This document shows, piece after piece, positions 33,846 to 45,920 of a stretch of 64,000 bases of DNA. The notes below the pieces were generated by a model. The model saw only the letters and a program-made list of their open reading frames with translations, made no database searches and was not told the origin of the DNA. The DNA is from Prostheceraeus crozeri (taxonomy: Eukaryota; Platyhelminthes; Polycladida; Euryleptidae): positions 488,001 to 552,000 of the forward strand of contig CAJQUW010007545.1 in NCBI GenBank assembly GCA_907163375.1. The letters run 5' to 3'. The first letter of the stretch is position 1, and each line of letters starts with the position of its first letter. The position numbers and the translations under genes are program-made.

Positions 33846-34808
33846 ACATTGTAACTATATACAATAAAAAGAAGAAATCAACCAGATTCACATAATGAAT
33901 GAAATTATATCTGACGTGTTGGTCAATTTCACAACATTGCCGTTAATTTTCAAGGCACTAAATGAACTTACATTCAAAGTAATGGAGGAATTATAAACAT
34001 ACCGGTAATAGCATTTGAGATATTTGTGCATTTACATAGAACTCAACACCATAGCACAATGATAGCTAGCCATTCAATGAAGGAAGAAATTGTTTATAAA
34101 CATAGTTTCCTTCTTCTCCCGATCAATCTTGAACCAAGGTGGCTCCATCGTTTCCAACTGCTGAGCGGAAAATTTCCGCGCAGGGTTCTGGATGAACCTT
34201 TCCGGAGATCAGCTGTTAACAAGCATGCAGACTGAGACCTAATTTTGAAAAATGAAAACATTTCGAAGAATCTTCGACGGATGCTGTTATTTCAGAACTA
34301 CACGGCGCTTCGGCCTTAACTTTGTTCATGTAATAAACGATTGTTAAGTGAAAAGATTCAACATGCAGATGAGTGGTGACTGATGAGCATCTAGCAATTG
34401 GAAGACTCCGCTGTTTAGCACATAGGAGACAAATGAAATTCACACACTTTCGAAACAATGTCTCACCCTCTTAACGCCCTCATCAAAAAACTTATTCGAT
34501 GGTGAGTTGAGACTCGTGGAATTGCCCTGTTATGGTATCATGCCTCAATTGTTTTCTTGAAACATCACCAACACAATTGTGTTGTTGATCAAAGGAAGTC
34601 TCCCTCAAAAGCAAAACGCTTTCACATGCATTCAAAAAAGTTTATAACACCAATATTCTCAATTGAGATATTTGGGGAGAACGTACAAATGAGCGCAGAA
34701 TATCAGCAAGCAGGTGACTCACCAACGACTATGAAATATATGAATGATAGCAGAACCTTGAATAAACGCTTCGAATTGACTATATGGTAAGATGGTGCAG
34801 CTGATAAA
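33846..34808. other. no recognised gene
   Basis: AT-rich spacer between the hAT derivative and the Harbinger element; nothing supported. Confidence 0.4.
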
Positions 34809-34989
34809 GGGCCGTATTCATAGTCACTGCTATATCTTAGCTACAGCTAAGCTGTAGCTAACTAAACAATATTGGTATTCATAGTTCACAGCTATCTTTT
34901 AGAGCTTAGATGCCGTCTTTCAGGTTCCATTATAATAGTTAGATAGCTTTTTAGATGTCTAAACTCTATATTAAAGACTTGGTTTGGTC

Positions 34990-35702
34990 ATGAATTGCAT
35001 TTCTACAGTTATGGCTTACTTCATTGCCAGAAACAACCGACGGAAGAGATATCATTGCGTTGAAAATCCTTTTGAGAATTTCTGCGACACGGAACTTGTT
35101 GAGCGCTGCCGCTTTGACAGTGCTGGACTTGCATATCTTTCCGAAATAGTAGAGCAACACATGCCAAATATCAACAGCAACCGTGGTCGTCCAATCTCAC
35201 CTTCTGTTCAGCTGGCTACTGCCTTGAGATACTACGCGACAGGCTCCTTTCAAATTGTATGTGGTGACCTCGTAAACATCTCGCAACCTAGCGCCAGTAG
35301 ATGCATAACACAAATTACAGACTGTCTATTAACTGAAATGAACAATTTTATCAAATTTCCGAATGGTGAAGAATTGAATAGACAGAAATCTCTATTCTAC
35401 GACTTGCATGGAATACCTTCTGTGATCGGTTGCATCGACTGCACACATATACGCATCAAAGCACCAAGTTCTCCGGACTCATACGCCTCCATAAATAGAA
35501 AAAACTATTATTCTGTGAATTGCCAAGCAGTGTGCGATGCTGAAAGACGATTTACAAATTTTTATGCCGCTTGGCCAGGAAGTTGTCATGATTCATTTAT
35601 TTTTCGCCAAAGCCAATTGTACAACACATTGCAACAGGGACCACATCTTCCCTGTGTAAAAAAACGCATCGGTCCATTAATGGCCGATTGCCGTCGCATT
35701 GG
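34990..35702 (+). CDS. Harbinger transposase, exon 1
   Basis: Start ATG 34990, 181 bp inside the left end. SVQLATALRYYATGSFQ and ISQPSASRCI form the helix-turn-helix segment, and IGCIDCTHIRIKAP holds the first catalytic Asp; NYYSVNCQAVCDAERRF and WPGSCHDSFIFRQSQL are standard HARBI1/Harbinger blocks. The reading stops at 35706, but ATTGG|GTGAGT at 35702/35703 is a strong donor in phase 2, and an acceptor at 38857 restores the frame exactly. Exons 1 and 2 give 361 residues, against about 349 for vertebrate HARBI1. The enzyme cuts and pastes the element, aided by the Myb-like partner. Confidence 0.88.
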
Positions 35703-35805
35703 GTGAGTGTCGATGGTGGACGTCACTGCCGGCTGCCAGATGGCAAGGTGATGGTAAAATTTTCTCTCTTTCTCCCTCTCCTAATTGAAAGACTTTATAC
35801 GGTCT

Positions 35806-36762
35806 GTCATGGAATTCTAGATAATAACACCTGGAATGGACACTCTCTTTTCCCTAATACGATGAGAGGCTATTCATTCTCGACGCCTAGCGTCGCTGAT
35901 TTCATCCTATGGGTAGCACATTAATAAGACAACTGCGCTGTGCGTTGACGGTGGATTTATAATTCACAAGTGATATCATTTAACCGTTTTTTATACACCT
36001 GATTTACGTGGTTTGCCTTTTTTGAAGCAATAACAGAACACATGTTTTTAATCCATCATGTATTTCTCTAGCGCCCAGAAAACTTTGAGGCCTTGGCTTT
36101 TGTCTTTGCCTTCTCGTTTCTTTCGGAGAGGCGCTTCGTGTAATTTTTTAAAAAACAGTTATACAGAAGATGTGTCATTTCATGAACATGGTCATGTCCT
36201 GCGGTACACATTGTGCGACCAAAAGCGTCAGGGTCATAGTCAAAATAGAAATTTTCGACAATCAACTGAAACAATTGTCGCGTCTGCTTAGACTGAAACA
36301 GCTTCAGCGACAAAGTTTAAGAAGAACTTATCTCTCTAAAAATTTTCCAACTACATACACCAAGTGAGATCACATGATTCAGAGGAAAAAATAAACCACC
36401 TCTATTTATTGAGTCAAGGAACTCATCTGACGATGTGTCTTCGTCAACGGATAAATGTCTATCATTATCATATTCGCTCACAGATGATGTAATTTAAGGG
36501 AAACATGTGGTGAATCATCTATTCAGCTTCCCATCCTAACGCCTTTTACTTAATGTGCTGACCAGCGAGCAATTATCATCAAGCGAGCCAAAACCTCTCC
36601 TCTGTTCAGCCATGGAATCCATGGTTCAGCCAGCCTCTCATCGTCCAGCGAGAGGAAGAAATTTAGGGAGTGTCCATTCCAGGTGTTATTATCTAGAATT
36701 CCATGGGTCTGTACATCAGTCACAATGACGTAAGAATCCTCTTCCCATCTGTGTTCACACAC
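35806..36762. repeat. inverted duplication of an exon-like segment in the Harbinger intron
   Basis: 35809-35940 on plus and 36545-36720 on minus share CATGGAATTCTAGATAATAA and following sequence, read in matching frames as HGILDNNTWNGHSL, and both end in a codon for His plus TAA (VAH-stop, SAH-stop). The minus copy is open over 70 residues (36550-36762: EEDSYVIVTDVQTHGILDN, then GEVLARLMIIARWSAH); the plus copy is decayed. I do not recognise the protein. Likely a captured C-terminal exon copied in inverse orientation, or arms of another insertion. Confidence 0.55.
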
Positions 36763-37369
36763 CTCTCCACTAGAGTAAATAACTTCGTCAATCGCCTGCC
36801 AAACTAATGATACAACCGGCCTTCATTCAATGAGTCACATAACAGAGGATGGGAGCGGAGAGAAACTGTATACTGCATCCAGGCGTCATTCATTTGCTCC
36901 CGGTCTATCGTGCGTGTTTTCACTTTCATCAGTCAGCTCAGCACCAGCGTTAATACATGTAGCTACATCGTTCTGCGGTCTTAGGCATGAATTTTCAAAG
37001 CTTTTAACGACACCTCCAGTTATTCATTCGTGTTTTGGAGATTTAGAGGATTCTGTCGTATTTCGACGTTCACAACCAATTTTCGTATTATACCGGCGCT
37101 TTTTTTCATTTTGGAAATAGTTCTCCATCTTCATTGCTACACGTTTTGATTCACATCTTTCCGACTCATCGACCTATAGTCTCTCCATCTTCGCTGAAAA
37201 CCATTAAGTTGATGTGATTGATATTATTGCCGAAAAGTCATTTGAAGTGATTTCAAAATGTGATCAAATATTAGAATTACATACCGCTGCAGTCGAATAA
37301 TCGAATAAAGCAAGGTGAATTTCCGAAGGAGGATTGGAAAACATGGAAATTATAATGTGAGTTTTTTAA

Positions 37370-38290
37370 GGACCTGTTCACTGGTCAATTGCGTCATACT
37401 ACAATTAGATCTGCGTAATTTTAAAAATCAGACAACTACAATTTATGATATTCACTTTTCATACATGTAACGTGTAATTCGTGTATTCGCTATAGCTCGC
37501 AAATGTGGTAATCGGAAAAAACATTTCTGTCCATCTATACATACCTATGCATCTAGGTTATACATACCGGAATTATGTAACAGAGTATGTAATTGAATTA
37601 CTAGAATTTGTGTACAGTATGTTAAGAAATCTCTTAAATAATAAATTTTAGCGATAAATGTAAAAATACTTCGGAAGATAGGTACAATAGATGGACAGAA
37701 ATGTTTTTTCGATTTCTGCATTTGCAACTATATCGAAAAAGTATAGACGTAAAATATAAAAAACTTTTTCGAATGTTGGATTTGAACGTAAATGTCGTCT
37801 TTCAAACTCCAAAAGTCAGTATACTTAAATCTGAAAGATAAAACACCAAAGTTGTTGAAATCATGCCTTTTGTATCAATTCACATGTCAGGTTGATCCTG
37901 ATACCCAATAGGCAAAAAGACGATTTCACCAACGAATAAGTGAATACATAAAAGGTAACACGGCAGTAAGCACTCACTTAAGTAGATGTACTGCATGTAG
38001 CAATAGAATACACAACTGCTTTGAAGTTGAATATCAAGGTAGAAATAACTCAGAATTCTATTAGAATCATTGAAGCTATCAAAATAAATGAAAAATTACC
38101 TACATTGAATAGAGCATTAGGATATAGCGGAAAATCAGTGTTTCTAAAAATCTTTTAATAAAAATTACAGTAGAATACACGAATACACGTTACATGTATG
38201 AGAAGTGAATATCATAAATTGCTATTGTTTGATTGTTAAAATTATATGCATACAACTGTAGTATGACGTAGTTGAACAGTGAACAGACCC
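37370..38290. mobile_element. MITE in the Harbinger intron, TTAA-flanked
   Basis: The ends are GGACCTGTTCACTG and, reverse-complemented, GGGTCTGTTCACTG, flanked by TTAA on both sides (37366-37369, 38291-38294). The arms of about 130 bp include CATACTACA and AATTTATGATATTCACTT followed by CATACATGTAACGTGTA in inverse orientation. No coding. The TTAA target suggests piggyBac- or Kolobok-type mobilisation. Confidence 0.65.
37516..37709. mobile_element. small MITE nested in the intronic MITE
   Basis: AAAAAACATTTCTGTCCATC (37516) is mirrored by GATGGACAGAAATGTTTTTT (ending 37709), and CTAT next to it is mirrored too. 194 bp, non-coding: a third level of nesting. Confidence 0.6.
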
Positions 38291-38857
38291 TTAAGTACAG
38301 CATTTTTTAATGAAAGCAATTCACTTTACATGTATAATATGAGTTTCATTGATTCTTTCATTTTTAAGTACTGTTCAAAACCTTAAATTCGGTAGCTTTG
38401 AATCCTGATGGATGCTTTTATACATCCACCGGACTCAAAATTACACTTGCTTGAGGTTCGATCGGCATTTCCATTATTTCTCATTGGTTGTAAAGTATCA
38501 TGAAAATTAGTGCTCGTCTGAGTGCATTGAAAGTTCGAGACCATGACTCTCTCGTCCTCTGGTGGAATTTAAAAGAATGCTACTTGAATGCATCCGTAAT
38601 AAGTATTATACCTGATGCTACTATTTATATATTATGTATTTATTAACTATTATATATAATAAATACAATTATTATAACATGGATATTATTGAGTTGTCTC
38701 AATGCTGCAAGGGCAGGTTTTCATGCAGGATTTGTCGTTGGCATATTAATGGGATTTAGGGCGACAGTTTGATGGCGCTATGTCGATGCAACGTCATTGG
38801 CCCGACATCGACCAATCAGGAACCATAACTGCTGGCCCGGGAACGTTTTTTTCACAG

Positions 38858-39230
38858 GGTTGGTTATCTGCTGGGAGACGCCGGCTATCCTGGTAGTGCT
38901 TTTATGCTAGTTCCGTATGCAGTGCCAAATGCACAAGGTCAAGCGCGATACAATTTTGCTCATAGTGGCACTCGGATGCGCATTGAGCAATCTTTTGGCA
39001 TTTTGAAGCGACGATTTGGATTACTACACAAGGAGCAACAAGTAACTCCCGAAAAGGCTTGCAGGCTCGCCACGGCATGTGTGATTTTACATAACATTGC
39101 TATCACTCGCAATATGCCTTTGCCAGAGATGGGTAGAATGGAAAATGTTGATGAAGGAACACATGTCCAAGACAACCAAGCTGAAGATGAACAAGTAAAT
39201 GAAGGTGGAGGATTATTCGTGACAATATAG
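38858..39230 (+). CDS. Harbinger transposase, exon 2
   Basis: The acceptor GTTTTTTTCACAG|GG ends at 38857. The exon continues VGYLLGDAGYPGSAFMLVPY (second catalytic Asp) and RMRIEQSFGILKRRF (catalytic Glu), then the helical ACVILHNIAI block, ending at TAG 39228-39230. The DDE triad is complete and no stop or frame change is present across the joined exons, so this is a candidate active enzyme. The C-terminus is acidic (AEDEQVNEGG). Confidence 0.88.
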
Positions 39231-39443
39231 CAGCTTCGTTTTTGCAATGAAATTTTGATAAATTTTGTGATAAAAATTAACTGTGATAATGTCCGGAAAG
39301 AAAACAACGATTGATTACAATAACAGTTTTATCTTATTTATCAAATACCACTCGTATAAGAGAGCATGAAGAAAATGACTATACTGTTTTTTTATGTACT
39401 AAATATTATTTTCATATCCCAAGTTCTGTGAGAGCTGTTCTCT

Positions 39444-40163
39444 CTACATGGTGTAACAGTCATGCTGTACCTGAAGCACATAATAGTGCTTCTTCAGCAC
39501 AGTAGCCTGCATCTTGCGTATCTCAGTATCGGTAGGCACGCTTCCTTTCGTTCGAGGGAACCCTGTGTCCCCTGCTTCCCGTGTCCACGCCTGAGGACCG
39601 TCTGGTCGTACCTGAACTGGCTCCAACTCGTGCATTGTGACGTTCTCCACCGTAGACTGGAAGCTGCTACTCGCATGACTCCTCTCTTCCTCTCTGTCAG
39701 GCGTCTCAATAGCAGAGTGAGTGTGGGCTTCAGTTTTACCCAAATCAAACTGTCTACGATCAATGGCAGGTGCTCCGCTCTCAAGGCCACCTGTGATGCC
39801 ATGAAAAGAGGCACTGCCATCATACACAGTAGCCACTGCAGTCATGCAGGTCGGAAGTGCAGAGATAGGAGAGCCACCGCCTGTTCCTTGGGCATGTCTT
39901 CTCTGTTGTGCCAGCTTTTCTTTTGTCATCTGCTTGCAGTTGCTCCACTTCTTTGAGGCTCGCTCCCACGTTCTCCCGTGTCCGAAGCGGCTGTTCAAAA
40001 CCGACGTAATTTTCTGCCAGCACTCTTTTCGCATTTATGTACTAGACTTGTCACCAGGCATCGGTTCAAAAATGCGTTTATACTTGGCGTACTCTTCTGC
40101 CAGAACAGCAATTTCATCATCGTGAAAAGGTGCTTTCCGCTTGCGCTCTTCAGACCGGGACAT
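39444..40163 (-). pseudogene. Harbinger Myb-like partner protein
   Basis: Start ATG at 40163 (MSRSEERKRKAPFHDDEIAV), followed by a Myb/SANT-like trihelix: AVLAEEYAKYKRIF, then RKECWQKITSVLNSRFG, then RTWERASKKWSNCKQMTKEK. In Harbinger elements this protein binds transposon DNA and brings the transposase to the nucleus and the ends. The reading has one in-frame stop (TAA, codon 43) just before MRKECW; otherwise it is open to 39444, 240 codons. So the element lacks a full partner here, or a shortened protein starts at 40034 without the first helix. The open reading on the opposite strand is a shadow. Confidence 0.75.
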
Positions 40164-40415
40164 TGTCAAACGTCAGACGGCCGAGTACAATGCAGCCAGT
40201 CTCCCTCACAGCTGTGTTCACACAATGCGTGCATGCGAGAAATCAAAGTTTGAAGCTGATTGGTTCTTCGATGCTTAGCGGCAGCTTAGTCACGGCTATT
40301 CTGAGAAATCTTTATGAATCCCAGTTAGATAGCAATGAAATTCGGGTCTTAGCCAAGTCGTAGCTTAGCTGCGTCTAAGACATAGCTGAAGCTGCCACTA
40401 TGAATACGGGCCAAA

Positions 40416-41419
40416 ATCCAGATAAGTCAGATTGTTGGCAAGCAGTCATCGTTCGTCTCATCGAGGTTGATGAGAATACTAAAATAGCAATTCATTGAAA
40501 AATAATGCATTAATTGAATGTTGCACAATTTTTTGGTCAAAGCCATCGCCAGGTGCAATGATGCGTCAGACGCACTCAATGATTTTATCGGAATATCACA
40601 TGCCTTCAGTTCTGCCAAAAATTTGCTTCACTCTCTGTTTTGACTTGGCTCGCTAATAAAGAAAGCATGCAAGAATGATAGCAAACGAACTGCGCATTTC
40701 CATGAATTTGACATCGATTGCTTCTGTGAAAACAGTGAAGCGCTTCCTTCGACAAAACTAACTTTTTGGAAGAATAGCCGCCCAATAGGAAACGCTTCAT
40801 GCAAGCAAATCAAAGAGCGTCTGATTGATGGAGAAACAAAAATGAATGGACTCAAGAAAAATGGAATCTAAAATGGACTCAAGAAAAAGGAAATCTGATA
40901 GTTTTCTGCTTGACTAGCCCTTTCAACCGTACTCCTGAATTACTCGACTGGACTTAATTTAAATTGCTACACAAAGGTGCATATGATGCCTCTTGTCTAG
41001 AGCAGGCCTAACTGATAGCCAAGCGGTGATAATCGATATCAAGCGATTGTTATGGCTGAGGTCATCTTCGCTTCATTTAAATCAATGATGGATGGGGTCA
41101 TAAAACCTGGTACACTCTAGCAGTAGACATTTCAATGATAGTCATGCCATGACATTTACTATTGCCCACAAAATCAATGCACAATTTATCTGGATATTAC
41201 TGAAGTCAGGAAACACAAAGTCCCGGTAATTTAGCTACGTCTTACACTGACAATTTTGAATTCGATCTGATTCCTGTTCACAGGCTGAACCCCTAAATAT
41301 ATTTATATTAGACTTACAATATTTAGCGGATAAACCAGGTGTGGACTATCTCTACAGAAACAAAATTATGTGTTACTGATAAACAGGCCTTCATCCAAAC
41401 AAACAGCTCATTATTTATT
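40416..41419. other. no recognised gene
   Basis: No family match; the ordinary short open stretches near 40427-40855 overlap on one strand but lack motifs. Confidence 0.4.
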
Positions 41420-44400
41420 TTTTTTTAACTGAATTTTCACCCCTAGCACAGCTATGAGCCATGAACGAAGCTAGGGGTTACTCAATGAAAAACTAATAAA
41501 TTGTATTACTTTAAATAAATAAAAGAAAAAAAAAACAGATCTTCTAATCTGATTAAGCTGCCCCCATCAGAAACCTATTCGCACGCCTCTTGAAAGTATC
41601 AAGATTGTATTGGTCAGGGAAAGTGGTCTGGGGAAGCTGATTCCAAAGCTGTGCCGTGCGAACAAAAAAGCTTTTCGAGCGACTCACAGTACGTGCGCGT
41701 TCTAAGCTCACATTATAGCATGTGAGTGCATTAGCTCTGCGTGTGCTTCTGGAGAAGATCTTAGGTTTGGGTACGCACTCATTTACTGCAGAGCTGCTTC
41801 TACCGAAATAGTACCTGTAGAAGAGACTGAGTAAAGCAACATCCCGTCTGACGGAGAGCGGCTGCAACTTGCTAGCAAGATTTTCACCCATGAGATTCTT
41901 GACACGTTTCTCAACCCGTTCAAGGAGGTTAAGATGCGTTTGTGGGGCGCCTGCCCACAGATGACAACAATACTCCATCAGAGGACGAATAGTGGACTTG
42001 TAAAGATAGCAGATAGTCTGTGGTGGAAGATAGCTGCTAGCACGATAGAGACTACCAATGCGTTGAGCTGCCTGCTTGCTAATGGATTGGATGTACGGTT
42101 TCCATGACAAGTCTTTCGTAACCGCCAATCCAAGGAAGGAGATGGAATCTTGTTCTCTGATCCTATTATCTGACATCTTAATGCTATGATCATCATCTCC
42201 TTTAAGTCGTGAGTGCAGAATACTCTGAGTTTTTGAAGGATTGAAGGAAACAAGCCAATTGGCGCCCCATTCTGAGACCCTGCGTAAGTCTTCATTAAGA
42301 ACGTTGCATAACTGCTGACGTTGCTGAGCGTTTTAGCGAGTCGCTCATTGGAATTGAAGAGTGTTGTGTCATCTGCATACATCACCAATTTACTCACTAG
42401 GCAGTCTGGGAGGTCGTTGATGTACAGCAGAAAAAGAGTGGGTCCCAAAATTGACCCTTGAGGAACTCCTGCATTGACAAACTTGATGGAAGACTTTTGG
42501 CCATCTAAGACGACAGATATCTGCCGGTCACTAAGGAAAGAAGCAAGAAGTTTGTGGAGTTGATCAGCAACTCCATAGGACTTTAGCTTCATAAGGAGTC
42601 CCTGATGCCAGACTTTATCGAATGCCTTGGAAATATCTAAGGCAACTGATCTCGTCTCACCTTGTCTGTCAAGGACACGACTCACATGTTCAGTGACATA
42701 TGAAAGAAGATCTGCAGTTGATCGAGAGTGCCTGAAGCCATACTGTTCTTCTGATAGAAGTTCTGAGTTGCAAGGAAGTTAACAATGTGTTGGTTAATCA
42801 CTGCTTCAAAAATCTTGCCACCAATTGGAAGCAGGCTGATAGGACGGTAACTAGATGGAAGAGATGAGTCAGAACCTTTCTTTGGAACTGGAACCACGGA
42901 AGCTACTTTCCAACAAGAGGGAAACTCACCGGTGGATACACATCTACTGAACAGTTTAGATAAAAGTGGAGAAAGCTCAGGTGAGAGATGCTTGAAGACC
43001 GAAACCGGGATGCCGTCTGGTCCACTAGACTTAGAGCCATCGAGACCGGCGATGATCTTTTTGACGTTTCGGACTGTGACTGAAGGAGGACTAACTGTCT
43101 CATCAGTGCGCGTGGGAATTGGAGGTGGAATTCTACCTCCATCGTCTAATGACGAATTCTTCGCAAACTCTTTGCAAAGAAGCTCGGCTTTGTCTGCTGA
43201 GGTTGTCGCCATAGAAGTACTGACTTCGGCATGACGGAGTGCTGGGATGGAGGATTTGTTCCTATTGGTGACACTGTTGTAAATCCTCCAGAAGTCCTTA
43301 GAGCCAAGCTTTTGGGTAGCAAAGGATTTCCGTACATACAAAGCGTAACGGCTTTTGGCCTGATGTATGGTTCCTTGCAATGTCTACGTGCGGTTTTGTA
43401 CAATTCAAGATTGCCAGCGCTACTGTCACGCTTATACTTATGGAAAAAGTGGTCACGCTGGCAACTTGCAGCTGCACATTCTGGTGTAAACCAAGGTTGT
43501 GAGTGAGGCTTCATTTGGAAAGTACGGTGAGGGATGTAGGCCAACATCCCTATCTGAAGCCACTCTGTCAGTTCTTGCGCCGACTTGTGGACGTTCTCGC
43601 TCAGAATCAAATTCTCAGCTTGAACTTGACTAAGAAAAGTGCGGAAGCACACCAGTCTGCTTTGGAGAATTGATAAACTGTTCTATGGAAGGGTGCAGAC
43701 GGTGTGGAGCAAACTTGTTTGCCAGAAACTGTGATAACACAGTGATCAGACGTGCCGAGGGGAGAAGTAACCTTGTGTGAAAAACAAGTTGGATTTGAGG
43801 TGAGAAACAGGTCAAGGAGATATCCAGTATCCCCAGCTCGTCAGGCACTCTGGTAGGACAAGTGACAATTTGACTAAGGTTGTGAGAGACAGCGAAATCC
43901 TGGGCTGCCTGACCGGAGAGATCGGTGGTGCGTGAGTGCACAAGCCAGTCAACATTGTGCACGTTGAAGTCACCAAAAACGGCAACTTCAGCGCTGGGAT
44001 ACTCTTGTAGATGAGAATCGATCTTGTCAGAAAGAACATTGAAAATGTCCGCATTAGTTGATGGAGAGCGGTATAGGAAAAATAGAAGAAGAGTGGTCTT
44101 CTGCAGCGGCGCAATGAAGGCAAGATACTCATGCCTTGGATCCTCTGAGCTACAAAGCCTTCTCAAGGGAAGGCTTGTCTTGGCATAGACTCCAAGACCA
44201 TGACAAGGTGCTTTATCCATCCGGTGAAATATGTATCCATCAGGAGTAACGTCGCTTGATGACACACTGGGATCTAACCTGGTTTCCGACAGGCTAGAAG
44301 ATCTGGTGACTTACCTTGCAGGAAGATGTTGATGTCGTCGTAATTGGACCTCAGTCCTCTTACGTTGCTGAAGCTGATCCTGAGAGGGGTTTTGAGCTTG

Positions 44401-44441
44401 ACGGCTTGACTACGTTTCTTGTGTGTCTTTCTCATTTTCAT
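41420..44441 (-). mobile_element. LINE 1: endonuclease/reverse transcriptase retrotransposon
   Basis: A non-LTR element about 3.0 kb long with a single protein in the order apurinic-like endonuclease, reverse transcriptase, C-terminal tail. The 3' end (41420-41550) carries CCCCTAGC...GCTAGGGG (41444-41485), able to fold as a hairpin, before an A-rich tail near 41420-41430. No ORF1 is seen upstream of 44441, so it is 5'-truncated or of an ORF1-less type. The motifs fit the Jockey/CR1 superfamily; the clade was not resolved. Confidence 0.85.
41553..44441 (-). pseudogene. LINE 1 EN-RT polyprotein, frameshifted
   Basis: Starts near ATG 44441 (MKMRKTHKKRS). Endonuclease blocks: RISFSNVRGLRSNYDD, LFFLYRSPS, VAVFGDFNVHNVDW and GILDISLT. 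RT blocks: DGSKSSGPDGIP, SYRPISLLPIGGKIFE, VALDISKAFDKVWH (motif A), NAGVPQGSILGPTLF (motif B), LVMYADDTTLF (motif C with its Asp pair). The tail [24 protein letters not shown] and FKRRANRFL ends at 41553. Catalytic residues remain, but the frame changes about five times (near 44300, 43640, 43375, 42683 and 42310), so it is not functional. Confidence 0.85.
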
Positions 44442-45011
44442 AATTTTTCATATTGGATTATTTGATAGCTAAACCAAGTTAGGTTGAATCAAAACCAGAA
44501 AATTTAGTGACTGATACCTTGAACAAATTTATTCAGTTTGTCGTTATGTCATACCTGACCGACAACCCCAATCCTTGACAAACCGGAATGCCTCGAATTT
44601 GTGTATATTTGTCATTTGTGGTTTTCATTCGCATAATTTTTCTCTTGTGAGAAGATTTATGCTGACAAAATACCTAAATTATATAAACGAAACTAGACAA
44701 GGCATGCTTTTTTAGACGGATCTATTATAAATATATTGCAGTGTTGCAATATTACTAATATATCGTATGACAACGAAAAAAAAGAGTAATTCAAAGCAGA
44801 AAACCTGCAAACAAGACGAAGAATAATAGCAAATGTTAAAATGACGATGAAGCGTCAATATCAAGGGCATTTATGATGGAAAACAATAGGAATTTCAGAG
44901 AAAAAACAAGTCAGTCACGAGAAGAACGCGCCATTTTTTCTTACGATACGTTTTTCAGCCTTCTCTTTCTCAAACGCTATTTTCTCTCCTTCTTTGTCTA
45001 GTTCGTGCAAA
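44442..45011. other. no recognised gene
   Basis: AT-rich spacer with nothing supported on either strand. Confidence 0.4.
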
Positions 45012-45870
45012 TCAAAAGTTAGAGCATTCATCTTTCGTGGATTGAAGCGTTATTGGTGACAATTTCGCTCTTCTTTTGATAGACCTTGTTTCGATTTTTC
45101 TGTCGCTCAATTTCATCATTAAGTTTCCTTTCCCCTCTTTCTTCTCCAATGATTCCTTTTCAGCTTTTCGGGTAAACGGTTCTTGAAATTTGTGTGTGCA
45201 TCGAAACCAGATGAAATCATGCTTTTGGATGTACTCATTGCCACACAATGTTCTTCTACGTGATAAGATACCCATTCACTTAGAGACAAGGATCAACTGA
45301 TATTTCGATTAATTTGCTTCGTTTTTGCAAAGTACGTCTGATAGGTCACTAAACACTTTCTCAACGGAGGCATTGACACATGGCACGCTAAGAGAACTCA
45401 TAGCGATTTTGGAAGGATGTGGATATTTTGAAACATCGGGAAAATTTATTCTTAATCCAATCACATCATCCGGAAAGGAACGACGGGCTTCCTTCAATGA
45501 TGAATCAATAGTGAATATGGTCAACAATGTGAATCACTGGTGAGTTCGTCCATGCGCACAGATTCCCATTTCAATGACTTTGCCATATGGAGCAGGTGGT
45601 CCTCACTGACATCGAAAGCCGGTTTGAGGAATTTTGATGCGGGCAGTCTAGGATTATTCAATGATTAACATCTCTGCAGATTCGAAGCCAACATTATAGA
45701 ATGTCCTCACTCGCTCATCATAGTTCAAACTATCCAAAAGTCATGCTGCAGTTTCGACAATAAATATCCTATCATTGTCCAGAAAAAATTGTCCGAAGTG
45801 ACCGTGATCGAGCATAACTGAAGTACATTATCCTCTGCATATTTGCTTTGAAGAAAAAGGAAAATAATAA
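45012..45870 (-). pseudogene. hAT transposase C-terminal relic
   Basis: Minus strand: HLLHMAKSLKWESVRMDELT (about 45630-45540), then SKYPHPSKIAMSSLSVPCVN followed by ASVEKVFSDL (45420-45330). The latter is the hATC dimerisation domain (YP.L..lA...LsvP.snA.vERvFS). A tail (MGILSRRRTL, then TRKAEKESLEKKEG) follows to 45012. Stops and frame changes separate the pieces. The N-terminal and catalytic parts were not found; LINE 2 begins where they should continue, so it may have inserted into this element. Confidence 0.6.
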
Positions 45871-45920
45871 TATAAGCGTTTATTCAGACAGAATGGTAAT
45901 CGATCAGTACAGTGTAGAAG

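Larger units (their letters stand above)
34809..40412. mobile_element. complete-looking Harbinger transposon, 5.6 kb
   Basis: The terminal repeats are GGGCCGTATTCATAGT on the left and, reverse-complemented, GGCCCGTATTCATAGT on the right, flanked by AAA on both sides (34806-34808, 40413-40415), the 3-bp duplication expected of PIF/Harbinger. More inverted AGCTAAG words follow inside. It has both family genes: a transposase on plus (34990-39230, two exons) and a Myb-like protein on minus (40163-39444), in convergent order. The transposase intron holds nested MITEs. Confidence 0.88.

Noticed and set aside
39462-39956. 164-residue plus-strand reading
   Set aside because: Antisense of the Harbinger Myb-like gene, whose strand carries the recognisable trihelix domain.
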